Position numbers and translations under genes: made by a program
The notes under the pieces: generated by a model
Told to the model about the DNA's origin: nothing
The model's input: only the letters and a program-made list of their open reading frames with translations
Databases searched by the model: none
Part shown: positions 23,790 to 33,709 of the stretch, in pieces
Numbering within the stretch: position 1 is the stretch's first letter
Layout of the letters: each line of letters starts with the position of its first letter
Origin: Shinella yambaruensis
GTDB taxonomy: Bacteria > Pseudomonadota > Alphaproteobacteria > Rhizobiales > Rhizobiaceae
Direction: 5' to 3'
Assembly (NCBI RefSeq): GCF_022899355.1
Contig: NZ_JALJCK010000003.1
Coordinates: 124,001 to 188,000, forward strand
Length of the DNA stretch: 64,000 nucleotides

Positions 23790-24221
23790 AGAACCCCCAA
23801 CTGAATTCCGTACTCTGGTGCTCGTCCCTTGCGCGGACCTGATTTGCTTGCGATCCGACTCGGGCAGCGAGGTAGGATCACTAGAACGTCATTAAGGTTA
23901 ATGAAGCGTTTACTTTCGTTAACCGGAGCCGCCCGGAGGCGAATTTTCCTGTCCCGAATCAAGTCGCGCTTCGATTCTCTCTCTGGAATCAGAGAGTTGT
24001 GGCCGACGCAAGAAAAAGAAGAATTTAGAATTCTCTAAAGCGGAACCGGAAGCCGGGCCCATGGCCGCAAACCCCTGGTAAACGCGGGCAACGCCTCCAG
24101 CGCACGAAAAGTACGATTTTTCGCCGGCCTGCGTACTTTTGTTGTTTCGCTGACCGCCCGGTTGGCGTAATAAACCGCCGCTGCCTCCCAAGACAGCTTC
24201 AAAAACCAAGAAAAGGCACCC
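23790..24221. other. Divergent intergenic region, ddlB / MHS transporter
   Basis: No gene was found in these 432 bases. Besides the GANTC cluster there is an inverted repeat CTCTCT...AGAGAG around 23977-23996 and a pair AAAAGTAC (24107-24114) / GTACTTTT (24133-24140) close to the transporter start. The region is noticeably AT-richer than the genes around it, consistent with promoters in both directions. Confidence 0.5.
23857..23990. promoter_or_regulatory. Cluster of four GANTC sites upstream of ddlB-ftsQAZ
   Basis: GANTC, the target of the alphaproteobacterial cell-cycle methylase CcrM, occurs at 23857, 23956, 23973 and 23986, three of them within 35 bases. A weak CtrA-like site (TTAA-N7-TTTA, 23898-23912) lies among them. 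Regulation by methylation is inferred, not shown. Confidence 0.45.
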
Positions 24222-25529
24222 ATGATGAGTGACACGCTCGCTTCCGGGTCGCCGACCGCAACGCATTCCAACCGCGCTGGGCTCAACTCCCCGGCGCGCG
24301 TTCTTTTTGCAAGCCTGGTCGGAACGACCATCGAATTCTTCGATTTCTACGTCTATGCCACGGCCGCCGTGCTGGTCTTCCCGACGCTGTTCTTCCCGAA
24401 CAGCGATCCGACGACGGCCCTGCTCGCCTCTTTCGCGACCTTCTCGATCGCCTTCTTCGCCCGCCCGCTCGGCGCGATCGTCTTTGGCCACTATGGCGAC
24501 CGCATTGGCCGCAAGACGACGCTGGTGGCGGCGCTTCTGACCATGGGCGTCTCGACCGTGATCATCGGCCTGCTGCCCTCCTACGAGACGATCGGCGTTC
24601 TCGCGCCGCTGCTCCTGGCGCTTTGCCGCTTCGGCCAGGGCTTCGGCCTTGGCGGCGAATGGGGCGGCGCGGTGCTGCTGGCGACGGAAAATGCCCCGCC
24701 CGGCAAGCGCAGCTGGTACGGCATGTTCCCGCAGCTCGGCGCACCCGTCGGGCTCTTCCTCTCCTCCGGCGTCTTCTGGCTGCTGCTGCATGTCATGTCG
24801 CAGGAATCGCTGCTCGCCTGGGGCTGGCGCATCCCCTTCGTCGCCTCGATCGTGCTGATCGCCGTCGGCCTCTGGGTTCGCCTGTCGATCACCGAGACGC
24901 CGGCCTTCCAGAAGGCCATCGAAAAGCAGGAGCGTGTCGAGGTCCCGGTCGTGGAGCTCTTCCGCAACCACAAGCGCAGCCTCGTGCTCGGCACCTTCGT
25001 GGCGCTCGCCACCTTCGTGCTGTTCTATATCGGCTCGGCCTACCTGCTCTCCTACAATGTCAAGGTCCTGAAGCTGCCCTTCGTCGAGGCGCTGGAAGTC
25101 CAACTGCTCGGCTCTGTGCTGTTCGGCCTCTTCATTCCCTTCGCCGGCAAGCTCGCCGAAAGGTTCGGCCGCCGGGAGGTGCTGATCCTCACGACCGTGC
25201 TGATCGGCGCCTTCTCGTTCCTCCTGCCGGGACTGATGACGAGCGGCGAGAGCGGCATCTTCGTCTTCGTCATTCTCGCCATGGCGCTGATGGGCATGAC
25301 CTACGGTCTCATCGGCACGGCGCTCGCCGCGCCCTTCCCCACCAAGGTGCGCTATACGGGTTCGTCGATCACCTTCAACTTCGCCGGCATCTTCGGCGCC
25401 TCGCTCGCGCCCTATATCGCGACGTGGCTGCAGGCGAACTACGGCATGACCTATGTCGGCTACTATCTCGGCATATCGGCCGTGATCACGCTGGCCTGCA
25501 TCCTGCTTTCGGGCAAGGAAGAGGTCTGA
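24222..25529 (+). CDS. MFS transporter, metabolite:H+ symporter (MHS) type
   Basis: A 435-residue inner-membrane protein with twelve predicted helices. The MHS subfamily is recognised from TTIEFFDFYVYATAA in the first helix, FGHYGDRIGRKTTL in the loop between helices 2 and 3, and GFGLGGEWGGAVLL. MHS members take up organic acids, shikimate, proline or betaine; the substrate here cannot be told. It is the only plus-strand gene inside the dcw region and ends at a strong terminator. Confidence 0.9.
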   Translation: MMSDTLASGSPTATHSNRAGLNSPARVLFASLVGTTIEFFDFYVYATAAVLVFPTLFFPNSDPTTALLASFATFSIAFFARPLGAIVFGHYGDRIGRKTTLVAALLTMGVSTVIIGLLPSYETIGVLAPLLLALCRFGQGFGLGGEWGGAVLLATENAPPGKRSWYGMFPQLGAPVGLFLSSGVFWLLLHVMSQESLLAWGWRIPFVASIVLIAVGLWVRLSITETPAFQKAIEKQERVEVPVVELFRNHKRSLVLGTFVALATFVLFYIGSAYLLSYNVKVLKLPFVEALEVQLLGSVLFGLFIPFAGKLAERFGRREVLILTTVLIGAFSFLLPGLMTSGESGIFVFVILAMALMGMTYGLIGTALAAPFPTKVRYTGSSITFNFAGIFGASLAPYIATWLQANYGMTYVGYYLGISAVITLACILLSGKEEV

Positions 25530-25552
25530 GCCCTTCGGGACCTTCGAGAGAA

Positions 25553-25585
25553 AACCCGCCGCGGCGACGCGGCGGGTTCTTTTTG
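25553..25585. terminator. Bidirectional intrinsic terminator, MHS transporter / aquaporin
   Basis: An 11-bp perfect stem, AACCCGCCGCG with CGCGGCGGGTT (25553-25563 and 25568-25578), loop GCGA. It is followed by CTTTTTG on the plus strand and by TTTTCTC on the minus strand, between two convergent genes. Confidence 0.9.
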
Positions 25586-25592
25586 TCCGCGA

Positions 25593-26279
25593 TCAGTCGT
25601 CCTCGCCGACAACCTTCCAGATCACCGCGCCGATCACCGCGCCGAGGACCGGAGCAAGCCAGAACAGCCAAAGCTGCGAAAGCGCCGCCGTATCGGCAAA
25701 GAGCGCGACGCCGGTCGAGCGGGCCGGATTGACCGAGGTGTTCGTCACCGGGATCGAGATGAGATGGATCAGCGTCAGGCCGAGGCCGATGGCGATCGGT
25801 GCGAAGCCGACCGGCGCACGGCCATGGGTCGAACCGAGGATTATGATGAGGAAGAAGGCCGTCAGCACCACCTCGGCAACCAGCGCCGCCGTCAGCGAAT
25901 AGCCGCCGGGCGACAGGTCGCCATACCCGTTCGAGGCGAATCCGCCCGCCTGGAAGCCCGTCTTACCGGAAGCGATGAGATAAAGCACCACCGCCGCGAC
26001 GACCGCGCCCACGACCTGCGCCACGATATAGGGCACAAGGCTGGACGCCGGGAACTTGCCGGCCACCGTCAGGCCCACGGAGACGGCCGGATTGAAGTGC
26101 CCGCCGGAGATGCCGCCGACCGTATAGGCCATGGTGAGCACCGTAAGGCCGAAGGCGAAGGCGACACCGAGATGGCCGATGCCGACCTCCGGGAAGGCGG
26201 CGGCCAGCACCGCGCTGCCGCAACCGCCGAAGACGAGCCAGAACGTGCCGAGGAATTCGGCTGAGAGTTTCTTGAACAT
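25593..26279 (-). CDS. aqpZ: Aquaporin Z (water-type selectivity filter)
   Basis: A 228-residue MIP channel in the inner membrane, close to E. coli AqpZ in length and sequence. Both NPA motifs are present (63-65 and 184-186). The four selectivity-filter positions by alignment with E. coli AqpZ are Phe43, His172, Thr181 and Arg187, the water-specific set. The start is ATG 26279 behind GGGGG. An intrinsic-terminator-like hairpin lies directly upstream. It is adjacent to a second, divergent aquaporin gene. Confidence 0.95.
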   Translation of the reverse strand: MFKKLSAEFLGTFWLVFGGCGSAVLAAAFPEVGIGHLGVAFAFGLTVLTMAYTVGGISGGHFNPAVSVGLTVAGKFPASSLVPYIVAQVVGAVVAAVVLYLIASGKTGFQAGGFASNGYGDLSPGGYSLTAALVAEVVLTAFFLIIILGSTHGRAPVGFAPIAIGLGLTLIHLISIPVTNTSVNPARSTGVALFADTAALSQLWLFWLAPVLGAVIGAVIWKVVGEDD

Positions 26280-26293
26280 GAATGCCCCCTGGT

Positions 26294-26314
26294 CAAAACC
26301 CCGCTGGAGCGGGG
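26294..26314 (-). terminator. Terminator-like hairpin in the aqpZ leader
   Basis: On the minus strand CCCCGCT and AGCGGGG (26308-26314 and 26299-26305, loop CC) are followed by TTTT. The T-run ends 16 bases before the aqpZ ATG, so the hairpin either ends the upstream aquaporin transcript or acts as an attenuator for aqpZ. Confidence 0.6.
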
Positions 26315-26409
26315 CTTCATCGCGCAACCAACGCGCGACCGAGCATAGCCTTCGCTAAACCCGCATGAACAGGGGCTGAACGAAGAAAATGAATCTGCGC
26401 GCCTGCTAA

Positions 26410-27144
26410 TCAAGCACGCAGATTCGCCTTCAATGCAAGGGTGGGGTCGGCCTGCGCCGCGCCGCTTTCGCCGACCAGCCTCCAGGCCGCCGCGCCGACG
26501 ACGGCGCCGAGCATCGGGGCGAGCCAGAACAGCCAGAGCTGCGAGAGGGCCGCCGTCTCGGCAAAGAAGGCAACGCCCGTCGAGCGGGCCGGGTTGAGGG
26601 AGGTGTTCGTGACCGGGATCGAAACGAGGTTGATCGCCGTCAGGCTGAGGCCGATGACGACGGGCGCGACATCCACCGGCGCGCGGCGATGGGTCGAGCC
26701 GAGGATGATGAAGAGGAACAGCGCCATCAGCACCACTTCGCTCACCAGGCCGGCCGTCAGCGAATAGCCGCCCGGGGAGAGATCGCCATAGCCGTTCGCG
26801 GCAAAACCGCCCGGCCGGAAGCCCGCCTTGCCGGAGGCGATGAGATAGAGAACGGCGCCCGCCGCCGTCGCACCCGCGACCTGCGCCACCATGTAGGGCA
26901 GGATATGGCCCGCCGGAAACCGGCCGGCGACGGCGAGGCCCACGGAAACGGCCGGGTTCATGTGCCCGCCGGAAATGCCGCCGATCGTGTAGATCATCGC
27001 CATCAGCGCGATGCCGGCGGCAAGGGAGACGCCGGCAAGGCCGATGCCGACCTGCGGAAAGGCAGCAGTCAATATCCCGCTGCCACAGCCGCAGAAGACG
27101 AGCCAGAACGTGCCGATGAACTCGGCGGCAAGTTTCCTGTTCAT
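26410..27144 (-). CDS. Aquaporin paralogue with altered selectivity filter
   Basis: A 244-residue MIP channel, clearly homologous to the neighbouring AqpZ (shared [31 protein letters not shown]) with both NPA motifs intact. At the filter, however, Phe43 is Ala and His172 is Asn, while Thr181 and Arg187 are kept. That should give a wider, less water-specific pore. The start is ATG 27144 behind GGGGAT. It has a short C-terminal extension after the last helix. Overall, a tandem duplicate that has diverged. Confidence 0.92.
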   Translation of the reverse strand: MNRKLAAEFIGTFWLVFCGCGSGILTAAFPQVGIGLAGVSLAAGIALMAMIYTIGGISGGHMNPAVSVGLAVAGRFPAGHILPYMVAQVAGATAAGAVLYLIASGKAGFRPGGFAANGYGDLSPGGYSLTAGLVSEVVLMALFLFIILGSTHRRAPVDVAPVVIGLSLTAINLVSIPVTNTSLNPARSTGVAFFAETAALSQLWLFWLAPMLGAVVGAAAWRLVGESGAAQADPTLALKANLRA

Positions 27145-27278
27145 GAATATCCCCATCAGGACCCTGGCATGCAGGGCCGTCGCGCGCCGGAGGCGCGACG
27201 TCACACGGTTTCGTTTCGGTGAACTTGCCTGTGGGGGAGAGGGCGTTTCTCGAACGCCCCAGCAAGAATCGTGTCGGA

Positions 27279-28253
27279 TCAGGCCGTTGCGCGGCCCAGG
27301 AACTCCTTGACCTCGTAGCCCGGCATGAAATTGCCGAGGCGCTTGATTTCCCATTGCAGCATGATGCCGGAATGCTCCAGCACGCGGCTGCGCACGGTCT
27401 CGCCGAGATATTCCAGCTCGTAGCCGGTGGCCTGGCCCGTGTTGATCATGAAATTGCAGTGCATCGGCGACATCTGTGCGCCGCCGATCATAATGCCGCG
27501 GCAGCCCGCCTCGTCGATCAGCTTCCAGGCCGAATGCCCCTCGGGGTTCTTGAAGGTCGAGCCGCCGGTCTTCTCGCGGATCGGCTGCACGGTCTCGCGG
27601 TGCTGGCGCACCGCATCCATCCTGCCGCGGATATCCGTCTTGTCGCCCGCCGCGCCTTGGAAGACGGCGTGGGTGAAGATCAGGTCGGACGGCGCGGCGG
27701 AATGGCGATAGGTATAGCCCATGTCCGCATTGGACAGCACATGCGGATTGCCCTTGCGGTCGATCGCGTACACCTCCACGACAAGATCCTTGGTCTCGCC
27801 GCCATTGGCGCCGGCATTCATGCGCAGCGCACCGCCGATCGAGCCGGGAATGCCGTAATAGAACTCGAAGCCGGCAATGCCGTGGTCGAGCGCCATGGCG
27901 GCGATGTTCTTGTCCGGGCAGATCGCGCCGGCCTTGATCCGGTTCTCGCCCGCAAGCTCGACATCGCCGAAACCCTTGGCCGAGAGGCGGATGACGACCC
28001 CCGGAATGCCGCCGTCGCGCACAAGGAGGTTCGAGCCGACGCCGGTCACGGTGACCGGCACCTCCTCCGGCACGAGCTTGAGGAAGGTGGCGAGGTCCTC
28101 GCTGTCGTGCGGATGGAACATCAGCTCGGCAAGGCCGCCGGCGCGGAACCAGGTGACGCGGTCCATCGGTGCATCGGGCGTCAGACGGCCGCGGACCTCC
28201 TTGATCCCCTCGCCCAACGACGCCAGAAGTTTCGCACCATCCACCTGCTTCAT
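27279..28253 (-). CDS. murB: UDP-N-acetylmuramate dehydrogenase MurB
   Basis: A 324-residue FAD enzyme that reduces UDP-GlcNAc-enolpyruvate to UDP-MurNAc. FAD-binding segments [10 protein letters not shown] and [20 protein letters not shown] are present, and the catalytic serine lies in [10 protein letters not shown], the type II form. ATG 28253 overlaps the murC stop by four bases. An extended in-frame start at 28304 is not favoured. Last gene of the upstream half of the dcw cluster. Confidence 0.97.
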   Translation of the reverse strand: MKQVDGAKLLASLGEGIKEVRGRLTPDAPMDRVTWFRAGGLAELMFHPHDSEDLATFLKLVPEEVPVTVTGVGSNLLVRDGGIPGVVIRLSAKGFGDVELAGENRIKAGAICPDKNIAAMALDHGIAGFEFYYGIPGSIGGALRMNAGANGGETKDLVVEVYAIDRKGNPHVLSNADMGYTYRHSAAPSDLIFTHAVFQGAAGDKTDIRGRMDAVRQHRETVQPIREKTGGSTFKNPEGHSAWKLIDEAGCRGIMIGGAQMSPMHCNFMINTGQATGYELEYLGETVRSRVLEHSGIMLQWEIKRLGNFMPGYEVKEFLGRATA

Positions 28254-29665
28254 GCCACCTGCCCCGAAATGCCTGCCAATTCCTTCGGCAGCGCCTGCGC
28301 CCAATACGTGATGCTGCCAGCCCCCAAGAGAACCACAAAGTCACCGGGCTTTGCAATGCCGGCGACGACGGGCGCCAAAGCTTCCGGCGACGGCAGGAAG
28401 CGCGCATCCCGGTGGCCGGCGGATTTGATGCGGGAAACCATCTCCTCCGCGGTGACGCCGTCGATCGGGTCCTCGCCCGCCGCATAGATCGGCGCGATCA
28501 TCACCGTGTCGGCCTCGTTGAAGCAGCCGGCGAACTCCTCGAACAGGCTCGCGACGCGGCTGTAGCGGTGCGGCTGGTGAACGGCGATGACGCGGCCCGC
28601 GCAGGCCTCGCGCGCCGCGCGCAGCACGGCCTTGATCTCGACCGGGTGGTGGCCGTAGTCGTCGTAGACGTTCACGCCGTTCCAGCTGCCGGTCAGCGTG
28701 AAGCGGCGCTTGACGCCGCCGAAGCCGGCAAGCCCCCGGGCGATCGCCTCCGGCGACATGCCGAGACGCTGGGCAACGGCGATGGCCGCGGTGGCGTTGG
28801 AAACGTTGTGGCGGCCCGGCATCGGCAGGCGCAGGTCCTTCAGCGCGATGACCTGGCCGGTGCGGCGGCGGCGGATCTCCACGTCGAAGACGGAGATCGC
28901 GCCGTCCATGCGGATATTGGAAAAGCGCACGTCGGCCTGCGGGTTCTCGCCGTAGGTGATGACCTTGCGGTCCTCGATGCGGCTGACCATGGCCTGCACC
29001 TCCGGATGGTCGAGGCACATGACGCCGAAGCCGTAGAACGGCACGTTCTCGACGAACTGGCGGAAGGCCGCGCGCACGGCGTCGAAATTGCCGTAGTGGT
29101 CGAGATGTTCCGGGTCGATGTTGGTGACGACGGCAATGTCGGCGGGCAGCTTCAGGAAGGTGCCGTCCGATTCGTCCGCCTCCACCACCATCCACTCGCC
29201 CTCGCCCATGCGCGCGTTCGTACCATAGGCGTTGATGATGCCGCCATTGATGACGGTCGGGTCGAGCCCGCCGGCCTCCAGAAGCGTCGCGACCATCGAG
29301 GTCGTCGTCGTCTTGCCATGCGTGCCGCCGATGGCGATGGCATTGCGGAAGCGCATCAGCTCGGCGAGCATTTCCGCCCGGCGCACGACCGGCAGCAGCT
29401 TTTCGCGCGCCGCGACGAGTTCCGGGTTGTTCTTCTTGATGGCGGTGGAGACGACGACCACTTCGGCGTCGCCGAGGTTTTCCGCCTTGTGGCCGACGAA
29501 GACATCGATGCCCTTCTCGCGCAGGCGCTGCACATTGGCGCTGTCCGCCTGGTCGGAGCCCTGCACCTTGTGGCCGAGATTGTGCAGCACCTCGGCAATG
29601 CCGCTCATGCCGATGCCGCCAATGCCGATGAAATGAACGAGCCCTATGCTCTGCGGCATCTTCAT
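28250..29665 (-). CDS. murC: UDP-N-acetylmuramate--L-alanine ligase MurC
   Basis: A 471-residue Mur ligase adding L-alanine to UDP-MurNAc. It has [14 protein letters not shown] at the N terminus, the ATP loop [13 protein letters not shown], the EADESDGTF motif and the [10 protein letters not shown] signature. It overlaps murB and murG by four bases each, so murG-murC-murB are translationally coupled. Confidence 0.98.
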   Translation of the reverse strand: MKMPQSIGLVHFIGIGGIGMSGIAEVLHNLGHKVQGSDQADSANVQRLREKGIDVFVGHKAENLGDAEVVVVSTAIKKNNPELVAAREKLLPVVRRAEMLAELMRFRNAIAIGGTHGKTTTTSMVATLLEAGGLDPTVINGGIINAYGTNARMGEGEWMVVEADESDGTFLKLPADIAVVTNIDPEHLDHYGNFDAVRAAFRQFVENVPFYGFGVMCLDHPEVQAMVSRIEDRKVITYGENPQADVRFSNIRMDGAISVFDVEIRRRRTGQVIALKDLRLPMPGRHNVSNATAAIAVAQRLGMSPEAIARGLAGFGGVKRRFTLTGSWNGVNVYDDYGHHPVEIKAVLRAAREACAGRVIAVHQPHRYSRVASLFEEFAGCFNEADTVMIAPIYAAGEDPIDGVTAEEMVSRIKSAGHRDARFLPSPEALAPVVAGIAKPGDFVVLLGAGSITYWAQALPKELAGISGQVA

Positions 29666-30798
29666 GGCCGTTCTCCCTTGAATTGTGCGCCCTTGAACTG
29701 TGCAATGGGCCTGCCGCCCGCAATAGCCTCAACCATCGAGGCGAGCAAGCGCGCGGCATCCGGTTTGCCCGCCTTTCTGGCGTTTGCGGCCATGGCCGTC
29801 ATGCCCGCCGGATCATGCATCGCCTTGGAGACGATGCCCGCCAGGCGCTCCGTCGAAAGCTCTCCTTGCGCGATCACCTTCGCCCCGCCGCCCGAAGCCA
29901 GCGCCGCGGCATTCGCCGCCTGGTCGTGATCAAGCGCATAGGGATAGGGCACGAGGATGGCGGGACGGCCGATGACCGAGACTTCGGAGACCGTCGAGGC
30001 GCCGGAGCGGCTGATGACGAGATGGGCGTTGCCGATGCGCGACGCCATGTCGGTGAAGAAGGGCGAGACATCGGCCGGAATGCCGAGCTCGCCATAGGTG
30101 CGCACGACCTCGTCGCGGTCTTCCGGCCGCGCCTGCTGGGTGATTCGGAGCCGCGCCCGGTCGGCGGGTTCCAGCGCCGCGATCGCCGAGGGGATGGCCT
30201 TGGAGAAGAACTGCGCGCCCTGGCTGCCGCCGAAGACGACGAGGCGGAATTCGCCCTCCGCCGAGGCCTGGTAGGGAATGTCTGCGGCTTCGAGCACGGC
30301 GGGGCGGACCGGATTGCCCGTCGTCACCGTCTTTGCCGCATATTGCCCGCCCGTCTCCGGCAGGAAGCCGCCGGCGATCGCCTTCACGCGGTTCGCCAGC
30401 GCCTTGTTGGCGCGGCCCATCACCGCGTTCTGCTCGTGGATCATCGAGGGGATGCCCATGCCCGTCGCGGCGAGAAGCGGCGGAACGGTGGGGTAACCGC
30501 CGAAGCCGACGACCACCTTCGGCCGCAGGCGCGCCATCAGTCTGCGCGCGACGCGAATGCCCTTCCACAGCGTGAAGAGCGATTTCACGACGCTGACCGG
30601 GTTCTTCGAGCCGATCGTCGCGGAGGGAACGACATGGATCTCGTCCGCCGGAAATTTCCCGGCAAAACGCTCGGCGCGGCTGTCGGTGACGAGATGCACC
30701 GACCAGCCGCCGGCCTTCAGCTCATGGGCGAGCGCCTCTGCGGGAAAGAGATGGCCGCCGGTGCCACCGGCGGCGAGGAGAACGATGCCTTTGCTCAT
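29662..30798 (-). CDS. murG: Undecaprenyldiphospho-muramoylpentapeptide beta-N-acetylglucosaminyltransferase MurG
   Basis: A 378-residue GT28 enzyme that adds GlcNAc to lipid I, making lipid II at the inner face of the membrane. The glycine-rich [12 protein letters not shown] loop and [20 protein letters not shown] and [10 protein letters not shown] segments are characteristic. ATG 30798 is chosen; an alternative ATG at 30807 would add three residues. Upstream, a large inverted repeat separates it from ftsW. Confidence 0.97.
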   Translation of the reverse strand: MSKGIVLLAAGGTGGHLFPAEALAHELKAGGWSVHLVTDSRAERFAGKFPADEIHVVPSATIGSKNPVSVVKSLFTLWKGIRVARRLMARLRPKVVVGFGGYPTVPPLLAATGMGIPSMIHEQNAVMGRANKALANRVKAIAGGFLPETGGQYAAKTVTTGNPVRPAVLEAADIPYQASAEGEFRLVVFGGSQGAQFFSKAIPSAIAALEPADRARLRITQQARPEDRDEVVRTYGELGIPADVSPFFTDMASRIGNAHLVISRSGASTVSEVSVIGRPAILVPYPYALDHDQAANAAALASGGGAKVIAQGELSTERLAGIVSKAMHDPAGMTAMAANARKAGKPDAARLLASMVEAIAGGRPIAQFKGAQFKGERP

Positions 30799-30830
30799 GA
30801 GGTGCATGCCTTGTGCGTTGCGGAGGCATT

Positions 30831-30951
30831 ACCCCCCTCTGCCCTGCCGGGCATCTCCCCCTCAAGGGGGGAGATTGAATCGTGGCACCGCCTTGCTTCC
30901 AGCCGATCTCCCGCCCTGAGGGGGAGATGCCCGGCAGGGCAGAGGGGGGTG
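30831..30951. repeat. Long inverted repeat between ftsW and murG (family C)
   Basis: The left arm (about 30831-30869, CCCCCCTCTGCCCTGCCGGG then CATCTCCCCCTC) is matched by the right arm (about 30906-30950, GAGGGGGAGATG then CCCGGCAGGGCAGAGGGGGG). The loop is about 40 bases. The polycistronic ftsW-murG transcript would carry a very stable hairpin here. Confidence 0.9.
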
Positions 30952-30976
30952 AAACCCACATGCGCCATCGAACCGA

Positions 30977-32131
30977 TCACTCCGCAGGCGCCACGATGCC
31001 GCCGCGGAAGAGGCTGCGCTCGGAGGCGCGCTTTTCCGGGCGGTGGCGGGTCAGCGCCAGGATGAAGCCGGCCGTCACGCAGATCGCGATCATCGACGAG
31101 CCGCCATAGGAGATCAGCGGCAGCGTCATGCCCTTGGCCGGCAGCAGCTCGAGGTTCACGCCGATATTGATCATCGACTGCGTACCGATCTGCAGCACGA
31201 GGCCGGCAACAGCGAAACGCGTGAAATCGTTGCGCTCCTTGAAGGCATGGTTGAGGCCGCGCATCACCACGAAGGCGAAGATCATGACGATGACCATGCA
31301 GAAGAGGATGCCGAACTCCTCCGCCGCGACGGAGAAGATGAAGTCGGTATGGCTGTCCGGGATGATGCGCTTGACGGTGCCCTCGCCCGGCCCCTGGCCG
31401 AACCAGTCGCCGCGGATGATGGCTTCCCGCGCCGTGTCCATCTGGAACGTGTCGCCCTCGCCGGTCAGGAACTTGTCGATACGGCCAGCCACATGCGGCA
31501 GGAAGGTGTAGGCCGTCAGGAGGCCGCCGACGGCCGCGCCGCCGAGCACTATGATCCACAGCCACGGCATGCCGGCCATGAAGAACATGCCGCCCCAGAC
31601 GGCGGCTGTCAGGATGGTCTGGCCAAGGTCTGGCTGGGCGACGAGCAGCGCCGCGACGATGCCGAAGAGGATGATGGCGAAGAGGTTGCCGGGGATTTCC
31701 GGCTGGCGGGCATGCTCGGCAAAAAGCCAGGCGCAGATGACGACGAAGGCCGGCTTCATGAATTCGGACGGCTGGATGGAGAAGCTGCCGATCGAGATCC
31801 AGCGCCGCGAGCCCTTGACCTCGACGCCGAAGAACAGCGCCAGCACCATGGCCGCAAGCGAGACGACGAGCAGGATCATCGCCGCGCGCCGCACCTGGCG
31901 GGGCGACATGAAGGAAATGCCGAACATCACCGCGATGGCCGGAATCAGGAACACGGCGTGGCGCTTGACGAAGTGGAAGCTGTCGAGCCCGAGGCGCTCG
32001 GCAACCGGCGGGCTGGCCGCGAAGGACAGCATGAAGCCAAGGCCCATCAACAGGATGAAGGCCGCCAGGAAGAACCGGTCTATCGTCCAGAACCAGTCCG
32101 CCAATGCACCACGTTCGGCACGACTAACCAT
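30977..32131 (-). CDS. ftsW: Septal peptidoglycan polymerase FtsW
   Basis: A 384-residue SEDS protein with ten predicted membrane helices that polymerises lipid II into septal peptidoglycan together with FtsI. Family segments include KGSRRWISIG, QPSEFMKPAF, AQPDLGQTIL and PLISYGGSSM, and the periplasmic loop DSHTDFIFSVAAEEFG. Length and topology are normal for FtsW. It lies between murD and murG, each time with a repeat in the gap. Confidence 0.97.
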   Translation of the reverse strand: MVSRAERGALADWFWTIDRFFLAAFILLMGLGFMLSFAASPPVAERLGLDSFHFVKRHAVFLIPAIAVMFGISFMSPRQVRRAAMILLVVSLAAMVLALFFGVEVKGSRRWISIGSFSIQPSEFMKPAFVVICAWLFAEHARQPEIPGNLFAIILFGIVAALLVAQPDLGQTILTAAVWGGMFFMAGMPWLWIIVLGGAAVGGLLTAYTFLPHVAGRIDKFLTGEGDTFQMDTAREAIIRGDWFGQGPGEGTVKRIIPDSHTDFIFSVAAEEFGILFCMVIVMIFAFVVMRGLNHAFKERNDFTRFAVAGLVLQIGTQSMINIGVNLELLPAKGMTLPLISYGGSSMIAICVTAGFILALTRHRPEKRASERSLFRGGIVAPAE

Positions 32132-32186
32132 GTCTCGTTCCTCTCACTAAGCGGTTCGGATTCCCCCGCGTCCACTCCCTCTCCTC

Positions 32187-32266
32187 CGTCATCCTCGGGC
32201 TTGACCCGAGGATCCACGCGGCACGCACGGCGCAAATGGATCCTCGGGTCAAGCCCGAGGATGACG
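32187..32266. repeat. Paired palindromic repeat, family A, copy 3
   Basis: Left arm TCCTCGGGCTTGACCCGAGG and right arm with the complementary sequence, bounded by CGTCAT and ATGACG. It lies in the murD-ftsW gap of the dcw cluster. Confidence 0.88.
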
Positions 32267-32304
32267 GAGAGGCAGGGAGCAAGGTCGCAAATCCCGATAC
32301 CATC

Positions 32305-33702
32305 CTAAACCTCGACCAGCATGGACACGCCCGGCAGCGCCGAAACGTGTTTCACGAAGGCATCACCCCTGACTTCAAAGTTCTTGTACTGGTCGAAGCT
32401 TGCGCAAGCCGGGGAGAGCAGAACGGCAACCGGGCCGTTTCCTTCCCGCTCGGCATCCGCCGCCGCGTCCTGGACCGCCCGTTCCAGCGTGCCCGACATG
32501 TCGAAGGGCACGGCCTCGCCGAGCGTCGCCGCGAAGGCGGGCGCCGCCTCGCCGATGAGATAGGCCTTGGCGATCTTCGGAAAGAAGGCACCGAGCGAGG
32601 AAATCCCGCCCTCCTTCGGCACGCCGCCGGCGATCCAGTAGATGCGCTCAAAGCTCGACAGCGCCGGCGCGGCCGCATCGGCATTCGTCGCCTTCGAATC
32701 GTTGACGAACAGCGTGTCGCCCTTGCGGCCGACCGGCTGCATGCGGTGCCTGAGGCCCGGGAAGGAGGCAAGGCCGGCGCGGATCTCGTCCTCACTGAGG
32801 CCGACCGCAAGGCAGGCCGCGACGGCCGCGGCGGCGTTCTGCGCATTGTGGGCGCCGCGCAGGGTCTCGATCGGGGAAAGGTCCGCGATCACGCGGGTCG
32901 CCCCGCCCTGCGCCAGGATGAGGCGCGGGCCATCGGCATAGATGCCGTCGGCCAGCACGTTGCGCTTGGAGATGCGCACGACCTTCGTGCCGGCCCGCTC
33001 GACGCGATCGGCGATGCGCTCGCAGAAACTGTCGTCGACGCCGACGATCGCCGTCCGGCTGCCGGCGACAAGGCGTTCCTTGACATCGGCATAGTGCTCC
33101 ATCGAGCCGTGGCGGTCGAGATGGTCGGGCGTCAGGTTGAGAAGGATGCCGGCGGACGGGTTCAGCGTCGGCGCCAGGTCGATCTGGTAGGAGGAGCACT
33201 CGACCACGTAGAAGCGGCCGGCCTTCGGCGGATCGAGCGTCAGCACCGCCGTGCCGATATTGCCGCCGAGCTGGGTATCGCGCCCGCTCGCCTTGAGGAT
33301 ATGGGCGATCAGCGCCGTCGTGGTCGACTTGCCGTTCGTGCCGGTGATGGCGACGAAGGCGCAGTCGGGCGCATGCGCCCGGCGCTCGCGCACGAAGAGC
33401 TCGACATCGCCGATGATCTCGACGCCGGCGGCGCGGGCAAGTTCCGCGCTCCAATGGGGTTTGGGATGGGTGAGCGGCACGCCGGGCGAAAGCACCAGCG
33501 CGTCCACGGCCTTCCAGTCGAGCCTGCGCAGGTCGCCCGTCCGGATGCCGGCGGACGACGCGTTCTCGACGCTCGACGCGCTGTCGTCCCAGGCGATGAC
33601 CTCGGCGCCGCCCGCAGCAAGCGCCAGTGCCGTCGCAAGGCCGGAGCCGCCGAGCCCGAAGAGCGCGACCGTCTTTCCCTTGAAGGTGGTGACGGGGATC
33701 AT
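32305..33702 (-). CDS. murD: UDP-N-acetylmuramoylalanine--D-glutamate ligase MurD
   Basis: A 465-residue Mur ligase adding D-glutamate. N-terminal nucleotide fold [17 protein letters not shown] loop [13 protein letters not shown], and C-terminal [10 protein letters not shown] are the MurD signatures. It follows mraY by seven bases. The downstream gap to ftsW carries a palindromic repeat. Confidence 0.97.
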   Translation of the reverse strand: MIPVTTFKGKTVALFGLGGSGLATALALAAGGAEVIAWDDSASSVENASSAGIRTGDLRRLDWKAVDALVLSPGVPLTHPKPHWSAELARAAGVEIIGDVELFVRERRAHAPDCAFVAITGTNGKSTTTALIAHILKASGRDTQLGGNIGTAVLTLDPPKAGRFYVVECSSYQIDLAPTLNPSAGILLNLTPDHLDRHGSMEHYADVKERLVAGSRTAIVGVDDSFCERIADRVERAGTKVVRISKRNVLADGIYADGPRLILAQGGATRVIADLSPIETLRGAHNAQNAAAAVAACLAVGLSEDEIRAGLASFPGLRHRMQPVGRKGDTLFVNDSKATNADAAAPALSSFERIYWIAGGVPKEGGISSLGAFFPKIAKAYLIGEAAPAFAATLGEAVPFDMSGTLERAVQDAAADAEREGNGPVAVLLSPACASFDQYKNFEVRGDAFVKHVSALPGVSMLVEV

Positions 33703-33709
33703 GACCGGC

